Below, piece after piece: positions 1 through 10,217 of a DNA stretch of 64,000 nt. Made by a program: the position numbers and the translations under genes. The stretch comes from Streptomyces sp. R44 (GTDB taxonomy: Bacteria; Actinomycetota; Actinomycetes; Streptomycetales; Streptomycetaceae): the NCBI RefSeq assembly GCF_041053105.1, contig NZ_CP163444.1, forward strand, positions 2,666,001-2,730,000. Direction: 5' to 3'. Position 1 is the first letter of the stretch. Each line of letters opens with the position of its first letter. A model generated the notes under the pieces. That model was not told the DNA's origin. It worked only from the letters and a program-made list of their open reading frames with translations, and made no database searches.

Positions 1-850
1 GCGCGATGGCCGCGACCACCGGCGCCGGCAGCCAGCTCCCCGACTCCGCCCGGTGGGCGTCCGCCGTCGCGGCGAGCTCCGCCACCGGCGGCCGGTCGTC
101 CGGCCGCTTGGCGAGGCAGCTCCGTACGAGCTCCCCGAACGGCCCCTCGACCCCGTCGAGGTCCGGCTCGTGGTGGACGAGCCGGTACAGCAGCTCCGCC
201 ACCGAACCGCCGCCGAAGGGCCCGCGCCCGGTCGCCGCGAACGCGAGGACCGCGCCGAGCGAGAAGAGGTCCGCCGCGGGCCCGACCGTCCGCCCCTCCG
301 CCTGCTCGGGCGACATGAAACCGGGCGAGCCGACGACAAGGCCCGTCCCCGTGAGGGCCGTCTCGTCGGCGGAGCGGGCGATGCCGAAGTCGATGAGCAG
401 GGGCCCGGACGGCGACAGCAGCACGTTCGACGGTTTGACGTCCCGGTGCACGAGCCCCGCCCGGTGCACGCCGTCGAGGGCGTGCGCGAGGCCGGAGAGC
501 AGCCGCCAGAGGGCCGGTTCGGGAAGGGGTCCGTGGGCGAGGACCGCCTCGGAGAGCGCGGGACCCGGCACGTACGCGGTGGCCAGCCAGGGCACCTCCG
601 CGTCCGGGTCGGCGTCGAGGACCGGGACGGTGCCGGCGCCGCGTAACGACCGGGCGGCCCGCACCTCGCGGGCGAAACGCTTGCGGAAGCCCGGGTCGCC
701 GGCGAGCGCGCCGTGCACCACCTTGAGCGCGACCGTCCGGCCGCCCCGCGAACGGCCCAGGTAGACGCGGCCCATGCCGCCCTCGCCCAGCCGGTAGAGG
801 AGCCGGTAGGGGCCGACGCCCCGCGGGTCGCTCTCGGTCAACGCGCGCAT
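1..850 (-). CDS. Serine/threonine protein kinase, 3' part outside the window
   Basis: Reads on the minus strand from an ATG at 850 and leaves the window at base 1, so only about 283 N-terminal residues are visible. They form a Hanks-type kinase domain: glycine loop GEGGMGRVY near residue 20, the ATP-anchoring lysine in VALKVV, the catalytic loop HRDVKPSN, and the DFG of the activation segment followed by SPEQ. All catalytic residues are present, so an active kinase is expected. Streptomycete relatives often add a membrane or sensor domain after the kinase, which would lie beyond the edge. It is divergent from the cobalamin operon, with about 145 bp between its start and the riboswitch. Its substrate cannot be deduced. 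Confidence 0.93.
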   Translation of the reverse strand, partial: MRALTESDPRGVGPYRLLYRLGEGGMGRVYLGRSRGGRTVALKVVHGALAGDPGFRKRFAREVRAARSLRGAGTVPVLDADPDAEVPWLATAYVPGPALSEAVLAHGPLPEPALWRLLSGLAHALDGVHRAGLVHRDVKPSNVLLSPSGPLLIDFGIARSADETALTGTGLVVGSPGFMSPEQAEGRTVGPAADLFSLGAVLAFAATGRGPFGGGSVAELLYRLVHHEPDLDGVEGPFGELVRSCLAKRPDDRPPVAELAATADAHRAESGSWLPAPVVAAIA

Positions 851-994
851 TCCGCACCCCCGTGAAGACGCCGTCGTCGTGCTCTCGTGGCGGCGTCAGC
901 ATGGCACAGCGATCAGCTCTCCGGCAGGCTGCTCCCGCAGCCGGTGTGAGGCGCCTCGCACCCCCGGGGCGGCGGGCGTACGGGCCGGTAGAGT

Positions 995-1165
995 GAGCGG
1001 GTCGTCATCATGCCCGTACGGGGGGAAGCCGGTGGAAATCCGGCACTGACCGCGCAGCCGTGAGCCGCCCCCAGGGGAGCGGCGAGTCGGAATGCCCCGC
1101 CCGGGACGTGACCGCCGGCACCGTCGAGGAATACGGAGCCGGAGCCTGGTGCCCCCGAGGCGTGC
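995..1165 (+). promoter_or_regulatory. Cobalamin (B12) riboswitch
   Basis: The leader of the gene at 1193 carries the conserved B12-element blocks in order: GGGGAAGCCGGTGGAAATCC at 1022-1041, then CACTGACCGCGCAGCCGTGAG (the B12 box with its core CGCAGCCGTGAG), then GAGTCGGAATGCC at about 1084-1096. Limits are approximate because I did not fold it. Known members of this class bind adenosylcobalamin and switch off downstream expression when the vitamin is plentiful. Here it precedes an ECF-type importer operon, which fits vitamin-repressed uptake. Confidence 0.9.
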
Positions 1166-1192
1166 CGGTGCCCGGCCGCAGGAGAGGGCCCC

Positions 1193-2446
1193 ATGAACAC
1201 CGTCCGCCGCGGCGCCGCCGCGCTCGCCGCCGCCGCCGCAGTCGCGCTCGGCACCGCAGCAGCCGTCCCGGCCGCCGCCGCGCCGTCCCCGACCCCCTCG
1301 ACCGGCACCCTCCCGCCCGGCCTGTACGGCACGAAGGACCCGACCTACGACGGTGTCTGGCGGCAGTCGCTCGCCTTCCTCGCCCAGGGCCGCGCCGGCT
1401 ACCAGCCCGCCGACCAGGCGGTGAACTGGCTGCTCGGCCAGCAGTGCGACGACGGTTCGTTCGCCTCGTACCGCGCGGACGTGTCGACGTCCTGCGACGC
1501 GAAGACGATGCGGGACACCAACGCCACGGCCGTCGCCGTCGAGGCGCTCCGCGCCGTGCGCCGCCAGTCCGCCGCCCCCGCGGCGATCGACAAGGCCGTC
1601 GAGGCCGGCACCGACTGGCTGCGGTCCGTGCAGAACAAGGACGGCGGCTGGGGCTACGGCGCCGGCGGCGCGAGCGACGCCAACTCCACCTCGATCGTGA
1701 TCGGCGCGCTCGCCGCGATCGGCGTGAAGCCCGTCTCGTTCACGTCGGCCGAGGGCCGCACCCCGTACGACGCGCTCCTCGCCTTCGCCCTGCCCTGCTC
1801 GTCCAAGGACGGCGCCGGGGCGTTCGCGTACCAGCCGGACAAGGACGGCAAGCTCCTCGCCAACGCCGACGCCACCGCGGCGGCGACCCTCGCCGGGCTC
1901 GGGAAGAGCATCGTCGCCGCGAAGGCCTCCCCCGAGCAGCCGCCGGCCTGCAACGACCTGTCGAAGCCGACCGCCGAGCGGGCCGCCCTGAACGGCGCCT
2001 CCTACCTGGCGAAGTCCCTCGCGAAGACCGGTCACCTGACGCTGCCGCCGATGCCGGGCGCCACCGACACCACCGAGCAGCCCGACGTCGGCAACACCGC
2101 CGACGCCGTCGTCGCGCTCGCCGCCGCCGGCGCCACGAAGGAGGCCGAACCGGCCCTGGCGTGGCTGGAGAAGAACTCCGCCGCGTGGGCGAAGGAGGGC
2201 GGCCCCGCCGCGTACGCGCAGCTGATCCTGGCGGCCCGCGCGACGGACACCGACCCGCGCGAGTTCGGCACGGTGGACCTGGTCGAGCAGCTCAACGCCA
2301 CCGGCCCGGCGCCCAAGACCCCGGACACCTCGGCCTCCTCCACCAGCGACGACGAGGGCTTCGGCTTCGACGTCTGGTGGATCATCGGCATCGGCACGGT
2401 CGTCGGCGTCGGCATCGGCTTCCTCGTGAGCGGCCGCAAGAAGTGA
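1193..2446 (+). CDS. Exported alpha/alpha-toroid (prenyltransferase/terpene-cyclase-like) protein, probable corrinoid-binding surface protein
   Basis: 417 residues. An Ala-rich signal peptide (about residues 1-30) is followed by repeated QXXDGSF/KDGGWGYG-type motifs typical of the squalene-oxidase/prenyltransferase repeat toroid (for example QCDDGSF near residue 83 and NKDGGWGYG near 148). The C-terminus has one membrane span (WWIIGIGTVVGVGIGF) and a basic tail, so the toroid is exported and membrane-anchored. A GGAGAGG ribosome site supports the ATG. It is first in a B12-riboswitch operon with ECF transporter genes. Mammalian transcobalamin and intrinsic factor use the same alpha/alpha fold to hold cobalamin, so I infer a surface corrinoid-capture role rather than terpene chemistry. 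The binding role is inference; the fold family and topology are well supported. Confidence 0.8.
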   Translation: MNTVRRGAAALAAAAAVALGTAAAVPAAAAPSPTPSTGTLPPGLYGTKDPTYDGVWRQSLAFLAQGRAGYQPADQAVNWLLGQQCDDGSFASYRADVSTSCDAKTMRDTNATAVAVEALRAVRRQSAAPAAIDKAVEAGTDWLRSVQNKDGGWGYGAGGASDANSTSIVIGALAAIGVKPVSFTSAEGRTPYDALLAFALPCSSKDGAGAFAYQPDKDGKLLANADATAAATLAGLGKSIVAAKASPEQPPACNDLSKPTAERAALNGASYLAKSLAKTGHLTLPPMPGATDTTEQPDVGNTADAVVALAAAGATKEAEPALAWLEKNSAAWAKEGGPAAYAQLILAARATDTDPREFGTVDLVEQLNATGPAPKTPDTSASSTSDDEGFGFDVWWIIGIGTVVGVGIGFLVSGRKK

Positions 2447-3108
2447 GCCGTATGCCGACGAAGGCCGCGGGCGTCACGGCCGGGGCGCTCCTCGCCCTGA
2501 CCGCCGTGGCGGCGGCTCCGGCGCAGGCGGCCGGCTACCGCTACTGGTCGTTCTGGGAGAGCACCGGCGGAAAGCCCTGGACGTACGCCACGCAGGGTCC
2601 GGCGACCGCCCGGCCCGCCGACGGCGACGCCCTCGGCTTCCGCTTCGCGATCAGCAACGGCACGGACGACATGTCCCGGCCCTCCAACGCCCCCGACTTC
2701 CCGGGGATCTGCGGGGGCGTGGAGAAGAAGGACGGTACGAAGCGGATCGCGGTCGTCGTCGACTTCGGCGGCCCGGCGGACGCGCCGCCCGGGGAGACCC
2801 CGCCGGCGAAGCCGGTCCAGGTCGGCTGCGCGCAGGTCCGCGAGGACGCGACGGGCGCGGAGGCGCTGGCCGCGGTGGCGAAACCGCTGCGGTACGACAG
2901 CGCCGCGATGCTGTGCGGGATCGCCGGGTATCCGGCGAAGGGCTGCGGCGAGCAGGTCGAGGAGAAGCCGGCGGCGTCGGCCGCTCCGAAGGCCGCCGCA
3001 CAGGAGTCCCACGGGGGCGGCGGCCCGTCGTTCGGCGTGCTCGCGGGCGGTGCGGCGGTCCTGGCCCTGGGCGGGGCGGCGATCTGGAAGGCCCGCCGGC
3101 GCGGATGA
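2443..3108 (+). CDS. SCO2322-family exported protein
   Basis: About 221 residues from the GTG at 2443, which overlaps the upstream stop as GTGA; an ATG three codons later (2452) is an alternative start. It has a signal peptide ending near APAQAAG, a small globular domain with paired cysteines (PGICGG, VQVGCAQ, MLCGIAG, KGCGEQ), an Ala/Gly linker and a C-terminal membrane helix before RRRG. The family is known from streptomycete ECF operons, but its molecular role is not established. Coupling to genes on both sides argues for work with the importer, perhaps as a second extracytoplasmic component. Confidence 0.8.
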   Translation: MSRMPTKAAGVTAGALLALTAVAAAPAQAAGYRYWSFWESTGGKPWTYATQGPATARPADGDALGFRFAISNGTDDMSRPSNAPDFPGICGGVEKKDGTKRIAVVVDFGGPADAPPGETPPAKPVQVGCAQVREDATGAEALAAVAKPLRYDSAAMLCGIAGYPAKGCGEQVEEKPAASAAPKAAAQESHGGGGPSFGVLAGGAAVLALGGAAIWKARRRG

Positions 3109-4238
3109 GTACGGCCCGGAGCGTGTTCACGTCCTCGGCCCGGAGCGTGATGACGGCCCCCGAGGCGAGCCGGGCCAACGCCCTGCACGCGGGCGCGTGG
3201 TGGCTCTGGGCGCTCGGCCTGGCCGTCGCCGCGTCCCGGACGACGAACCCGCTGCTGCTCGGCCTCCTGGTCGGGGTGGCGGGTTATGTGGTGGCGGCGC
3301 GGCGCACGGACGCGCCCTGGGCCCGCTCGTACGGCGCGTTCGTGAAGCTGGGCCTGTTCGTCGTGGCCCTGCGCGTCGTCTTCTCCCTGATCCTCGGCTC
3401 CCCGATCCCCGGTGAGCACGAGCTGTTCGTCCTCCCCGAGGTGCCGCTGCCGGACTGGGCGCAGGGGGTACGGATCGGGGGCCGGGTGACGGCCGAGCAG
3501 CTGGTGTTCGCGCTGTACGACGGCGCGAAGCTGGCGACCCTGCTGATCTGCGTGGGCGCGGCGAACGCGCTGGCCAACCCGGCGCGGCTGCTGAAGTCGC
3601 TGCCGGGGGCGCTGTACGAGGCCGGGGTCGCCGTCGTCGTGGCGATGACCTTCGCGCCGAACATGGTCGCCGACGTGGTCCGGCTGCGGACCGCCCGCCG
3701 ACTGCGGGGCCGGCCCACGGGCGGGGTGCGGGCGGTGCTCCAGATCGGCCTGCCGGTCCTGGAGGGGGCGCTGGAACGGTCGATCGCGGTGGCGGCGTCG
3801 ATGGACGCGCGGGGCTACGGCCGGACGGCCCAGGTCCCGGCGGCGGTACGCCGCACCACGAACGTCCTGACCCTGGGTGGCCTCCTGGGCATCTGCGCGG
3901 GCTCGTACGGACTGCTCGCCGCGGAGGGCGCGGGCTACGGACTTCCGCTGCTCGGCGCGGGGCTGCTCGCCGCGATGGCCGGGCTCCGGCTCGGCGGCCG
4001 CAGGACGGTCCGTACGCGCTACCGCCCCGACCACTGGGGGGCGCGGGCCTGGCTGGTCGCGGGCTCCGGGGTGGCGGTCGCGGTCCTGATGATCTGGGCG
4101 AACGCGTACGCCCCGGAGGCGCTGCACCCCGGAGTGGTCCCCCTGGAGGCGCCGGAGCTGCCGGTGTGGCCGGCGGTGTCGGTCCTGGTGGGCCTGGTCC
4201 CGGCGTTCGTGGCGCCGAAACCCAAGGAGTTCGTGTGA
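3105..4238 (+). CDS. ECF transporter transmembrane component EcfT (CbiQ-like)
   Basis: 377 residues, starting at an ATG that overlaps the previous stop (ATGA). Several hydrophobic segments surround a cytoplasmic region with the EcfT coupling-helix pattern, including DARGYG near residue 230 and a paired arginine segment (RTARRLRG), which in the family touch the ATPases. EcfT joins the substrate-binding S protein to the ATPase pair of an energy-coupling-factor importer. The final segments add extra membrane helices compared with minimal CbiQ proteins. It sits between the exported proteins and the ATPase in one coupled operon. Confidence 0.9.
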   Translation: MSTARSVFTSSARSVMTAPEASRANALHAGAWWLWALGLAVAASRTTNPLLLGLLVGVAGYVVAARRTDAPWARSYGAFVKLGLFVVALRVVFSLILGSPIPGEHELFVLPEVPLPDWAQGVRIGGRVTAEQLVFALYDGAKLATLLICVGAANALANPARLLKSLPGALYEAGVAVVVAMTFAPNMVADVVRLRTARRLRGRPTGGVRAVLQIGLPVLEGALERSIAVAASMDARGYGRTAQVPAAVRRTTNVLTLGGLLGICAGSYGLLAAEGAGYGLPLLGAGLLAAMAGLRLGGRRTVRTRYRPDHWGARAWLVAGSGVAVAVLMIWANAYAPEALHPGVVPLEAPELPVWPAVSVLVGLVPAFVAPKPKEFV

Positions 4239-5938
4239 TCCGCTTCGACAACGTCTCGGTGCGCTACGAGGAGGACGCGGAGCCGGCCCTGCGGAACGTG
4301 AACCTCACGGTCCCCGAGGGCGAGCTGGTCCTGCTCGTGGGCCCGTCGGGCGTGGGCAAGTCCACCCTCCTGGGCGCGGTGTCGGGGCTCGTCCCCCACT
4401 TCACGGGCGGCACCCTGACCGGCCGGGTGACGGTCGACGGCCGCGACACCCGCACGCATCCGCCGCGGGAGCTGGCGGACCTGGTGGGAACGGTGGGGCA
4501 GGATCCGTCCGCGCACTTCGTCACGGACACGGTGGAGGACGAGCTCGCGTACGGCATGGAGTCCCTGGGCCTCGCACCGGGCGTGATGCGCCGGCGCGTG
4601 GAGGAGACGCTCGACCTCCTGGGCCTCGCCGACCTCCGCGACCGCCCCCTCGCGACGCTCTCCGGCGGCCAGCGCCAGCGGGTCGCGATCGGCTCGGTCC
4701 TCACCCCGCACCCCAAGGTCCTCGTCCTCGACGAACCGACCTCCGCGCTCGACCCCTCGGCGGCCGAGGAGGTCCTGGCGGTCCTGCAGCGCCTGGTCCA
4801 CGACCTCGGCACGACGGTCCTCCTGGCGGAACACCGCCTGGAACGAGTGGTCCAGTACGCGGACCAGGTCCTCCTCCTGCCGGACGCGGTGATGGGCCCG
4901 CCGACGGAGATCATGTCCGTCTCGCCGGTACACCCGCCGGTGGTGGCGCTGGGCCGGCTGGCGGGCTGGGACCCGCTGCCGCTGACGGTGCGGGACGCGC
5001 GGCGGAGGGCGGGCGAGCTGAAGGAGCGGCTGGAGGGCCGTGCGCCCGCAGGCCCTGCGGGGCTTCTCCCCCACCCCGCCCCTTCCCGTAACCGGGGCTC
5101 CGCCCCGGACCCCGTACGGCCTTCGGCCGTGTCAGGCCTTCTCCCCTTCCTACGGCGCCGCACCCTCCCCACCGACCCCCCCCCCACCACCCCCCTCCTC
5201 CGCACCGAAGCCCTCGGTGTCCGCCGCGGCCGCGTCGAGGCCCTCCGCCGTGTCGACCTCCACGTCGCCCCCGGCGAGACGGTCGCGCTCATGGGCCGCA
5301 ACGGTGCCGGGAAGTCCACCCTCCTCTCCACCCTCGTGGGCATGATCGAGCCGACGACCGGCACGGTCCGGGTCGCGGGGCGGGCCCCGCACAGCACCCC
5401 GCCCCGCGAGCTGATCCGCCAGGTCGGCCTGGTTCCGCAGGAGCCGAGGGACCTCCTGTACGCGGACACGGTCGCCGCCGAGTGCGCGGCGGCCGACGCG
5501 GACGCCGGCGCGACGCCGGGGACCTGCCGGACCCTGGTGGAGGAACTGCTGCCGGGCGTCGCGGACGGCACGCACCCCCGCGACCTGTCCGAGGGCCAGC
5601 GGCTCGCGCTCGCGCTGGCCGTCGTCCTGACCGGCCGCCCCCCGCTGCTCCTGCTCGACGAGCCGACCCGCGGCCTGGACTACGCGGCGAAGGCCCGTCT
5701 GGTCGCCCATCTGCGGACCCTCGCGGCGGAGGGCCACGCGATCGTGCTGGCGACGCACGACGTGGAGCTGGCGGCCGAGCTGGCGCACCGGGTGGTGATC
5801 ATCGCGGACGGCGAGGTCGTCGCGGACGGCCCGACCGCCGAGGTCGTCGTGTCCTCGCCCGCGTTCTCGCCGCAGGTGGCGAAGATCCTGGCGCCGCAGC
5901 CGTGGCTCACGGTCGAACAGGTGGAGGCGGCACTGTGA
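4235..5938 (+). CDS. Fused double ATPase of ECF transporter (EcfA-EcfA')
   Basis: 567 residues from a GTG that overlaps the EcfT stop. It contains two complete ABC ATPase domains. The first has Walker A GPSGVGKST at about 36-44, signature LSGGQRQR and Walker B VLVLDEPTSALD. The second has GRNGAGKST at about 354-362, signature LSEGQRLA and LLLLDEPTRGLD. ECF importers normally use two ATPases as a dimer; here both halves are one chain. The linker at about residues 270-320 is Pro/Arg-rich and is encoded by a common streptomycete intergenic palindromic repeat kept in frame (separate entry). ATP hydrolysis powers uptake through EcfT and EcfS. Confidence 0.93.
   Translation: MIRFDNVSVRYEEDAEPALRNVNLTVPEGELVLLVGPSGVGKSTLLGAVSGLVPHFTGGTLTGRVTVDGRDTRTHPPRELADLVGTVGQDPSAHFVTDTVEDELAYGMESLGLAPGVMRRRVEETLDLLGLADLRDRPLATLSGGQRQRVAIGSVLTPHPKVLVLDEPTSALDPSAAEEVLAVLQRLVHDLGTTVLLAEHRLERVVQYADQVLLLPDAVMGPPTEIMSVSPVHPPVVALGRLAGWDPLPLTVRDARRRAGELKERLEGRAPAGPAGLLPHPAPSRNRGSAPDPVRPSAVSGLLPFLRRRTLPTDPPPTTPLLRTEALGVRRGRVEALRRVDLHVAPGETVALMGRNGAGKSTLLSTLVGMIEPTTGTVRVAGRAPHSTPPRELIRQVGLVPQEPRDLLYADTVAAECAAADADAGATPGTCRTLVEELLPGVADGTHPRDLSEGQRLALALAVVLTGRPPLLLLDEPTRGLDYAAKARLVAHLRTLAAEGHAIVLATHDVELAAELAHRVVIIADGEVVADGPTAEVVVSSPAFSPQVAKILAPQPWLTVEQVEAAL
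5053..5140 (+). repeat. Streptomycete GC-rich palindromic repeat embedded in frame in the ATPase linker
   Basis: Contains GGGGCTCCGCCCCGGACCCC and the small palindrome GGCCTTCGGCC, preceded by the CTGCGGGGCTTCTCCCCCAC block. I recognise this combination as a dispersed repeat usually found between streptomycete genes. Here the frame stays open through it and it encodes the linker between the two ATPase domains. Confidence 0.55.
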
Positions 5939-6801
5939 AGACGGCCCGCCCCCTCCGCCTCGGCCCACGCTCCGTCGCCGCACTCGTCCTGGTCTCCCTC
6001 GTCGGGATCCTCGCCTTCTGCTGGCCCCTCTTCGCGGACGCCGGCTCCGCCGTGACCTCGCACGCCGGGGACGCGCCGTGGCTGTTCGCGGCGCTGCTTC
6101 CGCTCCTCGTCGCGGTGGTGGTGGCGACGATCGCGGACTGCGGGATGGACGCGAAGGCGGTGGCGATGCTGGGCGTGCTCGCCGCGGTGGGCGCGGCCCT
6201 GCGCCCGCTGGGGGCGGGGACGGCCGGTCTGGAGCCGATGTTCTTCCTGATGGTGCTGAGCGGCCGGGTCCTCGGCCCGGGCTTCGGCTTCGTCCTGGGG
6301 TCCGTGACGATGTTCGCCTCGGCCCTGCTCACGGGCGGGGTCGGCCCGTGGATGCCGTTCCAGATGCTGTCGATGGGCTGGTTCACGATGGGCGCCGGAC
6401 TGCTCCCGGGCCTTGACCGGCTCCGGGGCCGGGGCGAGCTGCTGATGCTGTCCGTGTACGGATTCCTGGCGGCCTTCGCGTACGGAACGGTCATGAACCT
6501 TCAGGGCTGGGTCCTGCTGCAGGGCCTGGGCAGCGGGGTCTCCTTCGTGCCGGGCGCCCCGCTCCACGAGAACCTGGTCCGTTTCCTCGCCTACGTCCTC
6601 GCCACCTCCCTCGGCTGGGACCTCGGCCGCGCCGCGCTCACCGTCGTCCTGACCCTCACCGTCGGCGGCACGCTGCTGCGGGCGCTGCGGCGGGCCACGC
6701 GGCGGGCGAACTTCGAGGCCCAGGTCACATTCGAGGCCCCGGAAGGGGGGTCTCCGAGTGAGGCGCCCCATAGGACCTACGTCACGTACGAAGCGAAATA
6801 G
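5935..6801 (+). CDS. ECF transporter substrate-binding S component
   Basis: 288 residues from a GTG overlapping the ATPase stop. About six hydrophobic segments are visible, with the family-typical region RPLGAG..GLEPMFFLMVLSGRVLGP and a small-residue helix, followed by a soluble tail. S components are membrane-embedded vitamin receptors that dock on EcfT. The riboswitch at the head of the operon makes cobalamin or another corrinoid the likely ligand. It is the last gene of the operon; the following 285 bp are non-coding. Confidence 0.85.
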   Translation: MKTARPLRLGPRSVAALVLVSLVGILAFCWPLFADAGSAVTSHAGDAPWLFAALLPLLVAVVVATIADCGMDAKAVAMLGVLAAVGAALRPLGAGTAGLEPMFFLMVLSGRVLGPGFGFVLGSVTMFASALLTGGVGPWMPFQMLSMGWFTMGAGLLPGLDRLRGRGELLMLSVYGFLAAFAYGTVMNLQGWVLLQGLGSGVSFVPGAPLHENLVRFLAYVLATSLGWDLGRAALTVVLTLTVGGTLLRALRRATRRANFEAQVTFEAPEGGSPSEAPHRTYVTYEAK

Positions 6802-7086
6802 TAGCCCGACGTACCCGTCCAAACTACCCCACACCCCCGCATGACCTGCGGAAACACGGCACAGCCACCCACCCCCGAGGGGCCCCCGGGTCCGAACCTC
6901 CCTCGTACAGGGGGTCATTGCATCGGCGTTCCGGCCCTGCTTCTCTGGTGGACGTCGCCAGGCAGCCGGTGCTCATCGCAGCACCACGGACAGCCGGTCC
7001 CCCCAGTTCCCGGGCCTCCCGGGCTCTGGTTCCGGCTTGCCGAAAACGCCTGGCGCAGCCCTTGTTCCCGACGTTAGGTCGATACC
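6802..7086 (+). other. Non-coding region and structured leader of the following gene
   Basis: 285 bp without a convincing gene. The last 170 bp are rich in potential stems, for example GGTGCTC/GAGCACC-like pairs near 6967-7000 and CCCGGG pairs near 7010-7022, directly ahead of a small secreted cell-wall protein. Such genes are often under a cyclic-di-AMP riboswitch in streptomycetes, but I cannot align the conserved core of that riboswitch here and do not assign it. Confidence 0.3.
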
Positions 7087-7488
7087 TTGATCCGCTCGCT
7101 CACCACTCGTGTCTCTGCCCGCAACAAGAAGATCGCCGTGTCCGCAGCCGTGCTGCTGGGTGCGTCGGGTGCGGTGCTGGGCACGACGGGCGCGGCCTCG
7201 GCCGCCAGCCCGCAGGAGCTCGCTCGTCAGATCGTCCCCGCCTCGCAGTACGCCTCGTTCAGCAAGATCGTCGAGCACGAGTCCGGCTGGAACCCCAGCG
7301 CCACCAACTCGTCCAGCGGCGCCTACGGCCTGGTCCAGGCCCTGCCGGCCTCGAAGATGTCCTCGGCCGGTGCCGACTGGAAGACCAACGCGGCCACCCA
7401 GATCAAGTGGGGCCTCAACTACATGAACGAGCGCTACGGCTCCCCGAACGCCGCTTGGGCGTTCTGGCAGGCCAACGGCTGGTACTAA
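7087..7488 (+). CDS. Small secreted transglycosylase SLT-domain protein
   Basis: 133 residues if translation starts at the TTG at 7087. This is the only start that gives a proper signal peptide with a basic n-region (SARNKK), a hydrophobic core and a cleavage site near ASAASPQ. The mature ~90 residues form a lysozyme-like/SLT domain: the catalytic Glu in IVEHESGWNP, SSSGAYGLVQALP, and a closing AWAFWQANGWY. Members cut peptidoglycan glycan strands outside the cell, with roles in growth or wall turnover. A strong terminator follows directly. No other gene shares the transcript. Confidence 0.88.
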   Translation: MIRSLTTRVSARNKKIAVSAAVLLGASGAVLGTTGAASAASPQELARQIVPASQYASFSKIVEHESGWNPSATNSSSGAYGLVQALPASKMSSAGADWKTNAATQIKWGLNYMNERYGSPNAAWAFWQANGWY

Positions 7489-7515
7489 GAAGCACCTGCC
7501 GCACCGCGCATCCGC

Positions 7516-7558
7516 AAGGCCCCGCCCTCCTCACGGAGGGGCGGGGCCTGCGGCGTTT
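7516..7558 (+). terminator. Rho-independent terminator after the SLT-domain gene
   Basis: GGCCCCGCCCTCC (7518-7530) pairs with GGAGGGGCGGGGCC (7535-7548) across a TCAC loop, with one bulged G, and a short T run follows at 7555-7558. Confidence 0.8.
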
Positions 7559-7577
7559 TCCGCGTCCCCCGATTTAG

Positions 7578-7602
7578 TAGACCGGTCGTCTAGCTTCGTC
7601 TA
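7578..7602. promoter_or_regulatory. Candidate TetR-type operator
   Basis: TAGAC and GTCTA arms flank CGGTC at 7578-7592, and GTCTAG is repeated directly just downstream. It lies about 70 bp before the nitronate monooxygenase start. No regulator gene is adjacent, so the assignment rests on symmetry and position only. Confidence 0.3.
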
Positions 7603-7668
7603 GGGTTCCCGGTATCGGCGGCGGACCCCACCGAACGGTCCCGCCGCGACCGACCTCGGAGGCTGCCC

Positions 7669-8760
7669 GTGTCCGCGCACCCCGCCCCTGCCGACGCCCC
7701 CACCCTTCCGCCCGGCCGCTTCGGCGACCTCGTCGGGATCCCGCTCCCCGTCGTCCAGGGCCCCTTCGGCGGGGGCCTCTCCTCGGTCGAGCTGGCCGCG
7801 GCCGTCTCCGAGGGCGGCGGCCTCGGCTCGTACGGGGCGCACATCCACACCCCGGAGGAGATCACCGCGCTGGTGGCCAAGCTGCGCGCCGCGACCGGCC
7901 GCCCCTTCGCCGTGAACCTCTGGGTGCCGCAGGAGGGCGAGCGCACCGACCTTCCCGAGTCCGCGCTCGCCGAGCACATCGAGCGCCTGCGCCCGTACTA
8001 CGAGGAGCTGGGGGTACGTGCCCCGAGCGCCGAGGACGTCCGGGCGTGGCCCGACTTCGACGCGCAGCTGGACGCCCTGATCGCGACCGCCCCGCCGGTG
8101 ATCAGCCTGGTCATGGGCCTGCCGCCGCGCCGTCTGGTCACGGAGGCCCGGCGGCGCGGGACCGTCGTCGTCGGCACGGCGACGACGGTCGAGGAGGCGG
8201 TGGCCCTGGAGGCGGCGGGGGTCGACGCGGTCGTCGCCTCCGGCAGCGACGCGGGCGGCCACCGGGGCGCCTTCCTCCGTCCCGTACGGGAATCCCTGGT
8301 CGGCACCTTCTCGCTGATCCCGCAGGTGGCGGACGCGGTGGCGGTCCCGGTGATCGCGGCGGGCGGGATCGCCGACGGGCGCGGGGTCGCCGCCGCGCTC
8401 GCGCTCGGCGCGGACGCCGTCCAGGTCGGGACCGGCTTCCTCGCCACGCGCGAGTCGGGGGCGAGCGAGGCGCACCGGCGGATCCTCGGCACCCCGGAGG
8501 CCCGGACGACCGTCCTCACCCGCCTCTTCTCGGGGCGCACGGCGCGGGGCATCCCGAACGGCTTCGTCCGGGACATGGCCGCCCACGAGGAACGCGTACC
8601 GCCGTATCCCGTGCAGAACGCGCTGATGGGTCCGGTGCGGCGGGCCGCCGCGGAGCAGGGCCGGCCCGAGTACGTGAACCTCTGGGCCGGCCAGGCGGCG
8701 GCCCTGGCGCAGGAGCCCTCGGCCGCCGCGTACCTCTCCGCCCTCGTGGAGCAGGCTGTC

Positions 8761-8775
<15 letters not shown>
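7669..8775 (+). CDS. Nitronate monooxygenase / 2-nitropropane dioxygenase-like flavoprotein
   Basis: 368 residues from a GTG. TIM-barrel FMN enzyme with PVVQGPFGGGLSS at the N-terminus, the FMN and catalytic-His region SGSDAGGHRG near residue 202-211, VPVIAAGGIADGRG and the phosphate-binding GADAVQVGTGFLAT. Family members oxidise alkyl nitronates or act as FMN oxidoreductases of unknown substrate. The gene is convergent with the thiolase, and both gene ends run through a 20-bp tandem repeat. A TetR-like operator candidate lies upstream. Confidence 0.88.
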
Positions 8776-10073
<1,298 letters not shown>

Positions 10074-10217
10074 TGAGTGCAGTCTTATGACTGCTACCGC
10101 GGGTACGCAAGGGTCCGGGAGGCAACAGTTCCCGCTCCGCCCCTTGCTACTTGTAGAACTCGTTACTAACTTTCCCGGCAACTTCTGATGGTCCATCAGA
10201 TATGGAGAGTGTTGCCG

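Noticed and set aside
2541..4127. A 528-codon minus-strand frame opposite the ECF genes.
   Set aside because: Low-complexity Arg/Pro/Gly sequence, antisense to coupled plus-strand genes with clear domains.
6902..7086. Cyclic-di-AMP (ydaO-type) riboswitch before the SLT-domain gene.
   Set aside because: The genomic context fits, but I could not line up the conserved core blocks, so only a structured leader is reported.
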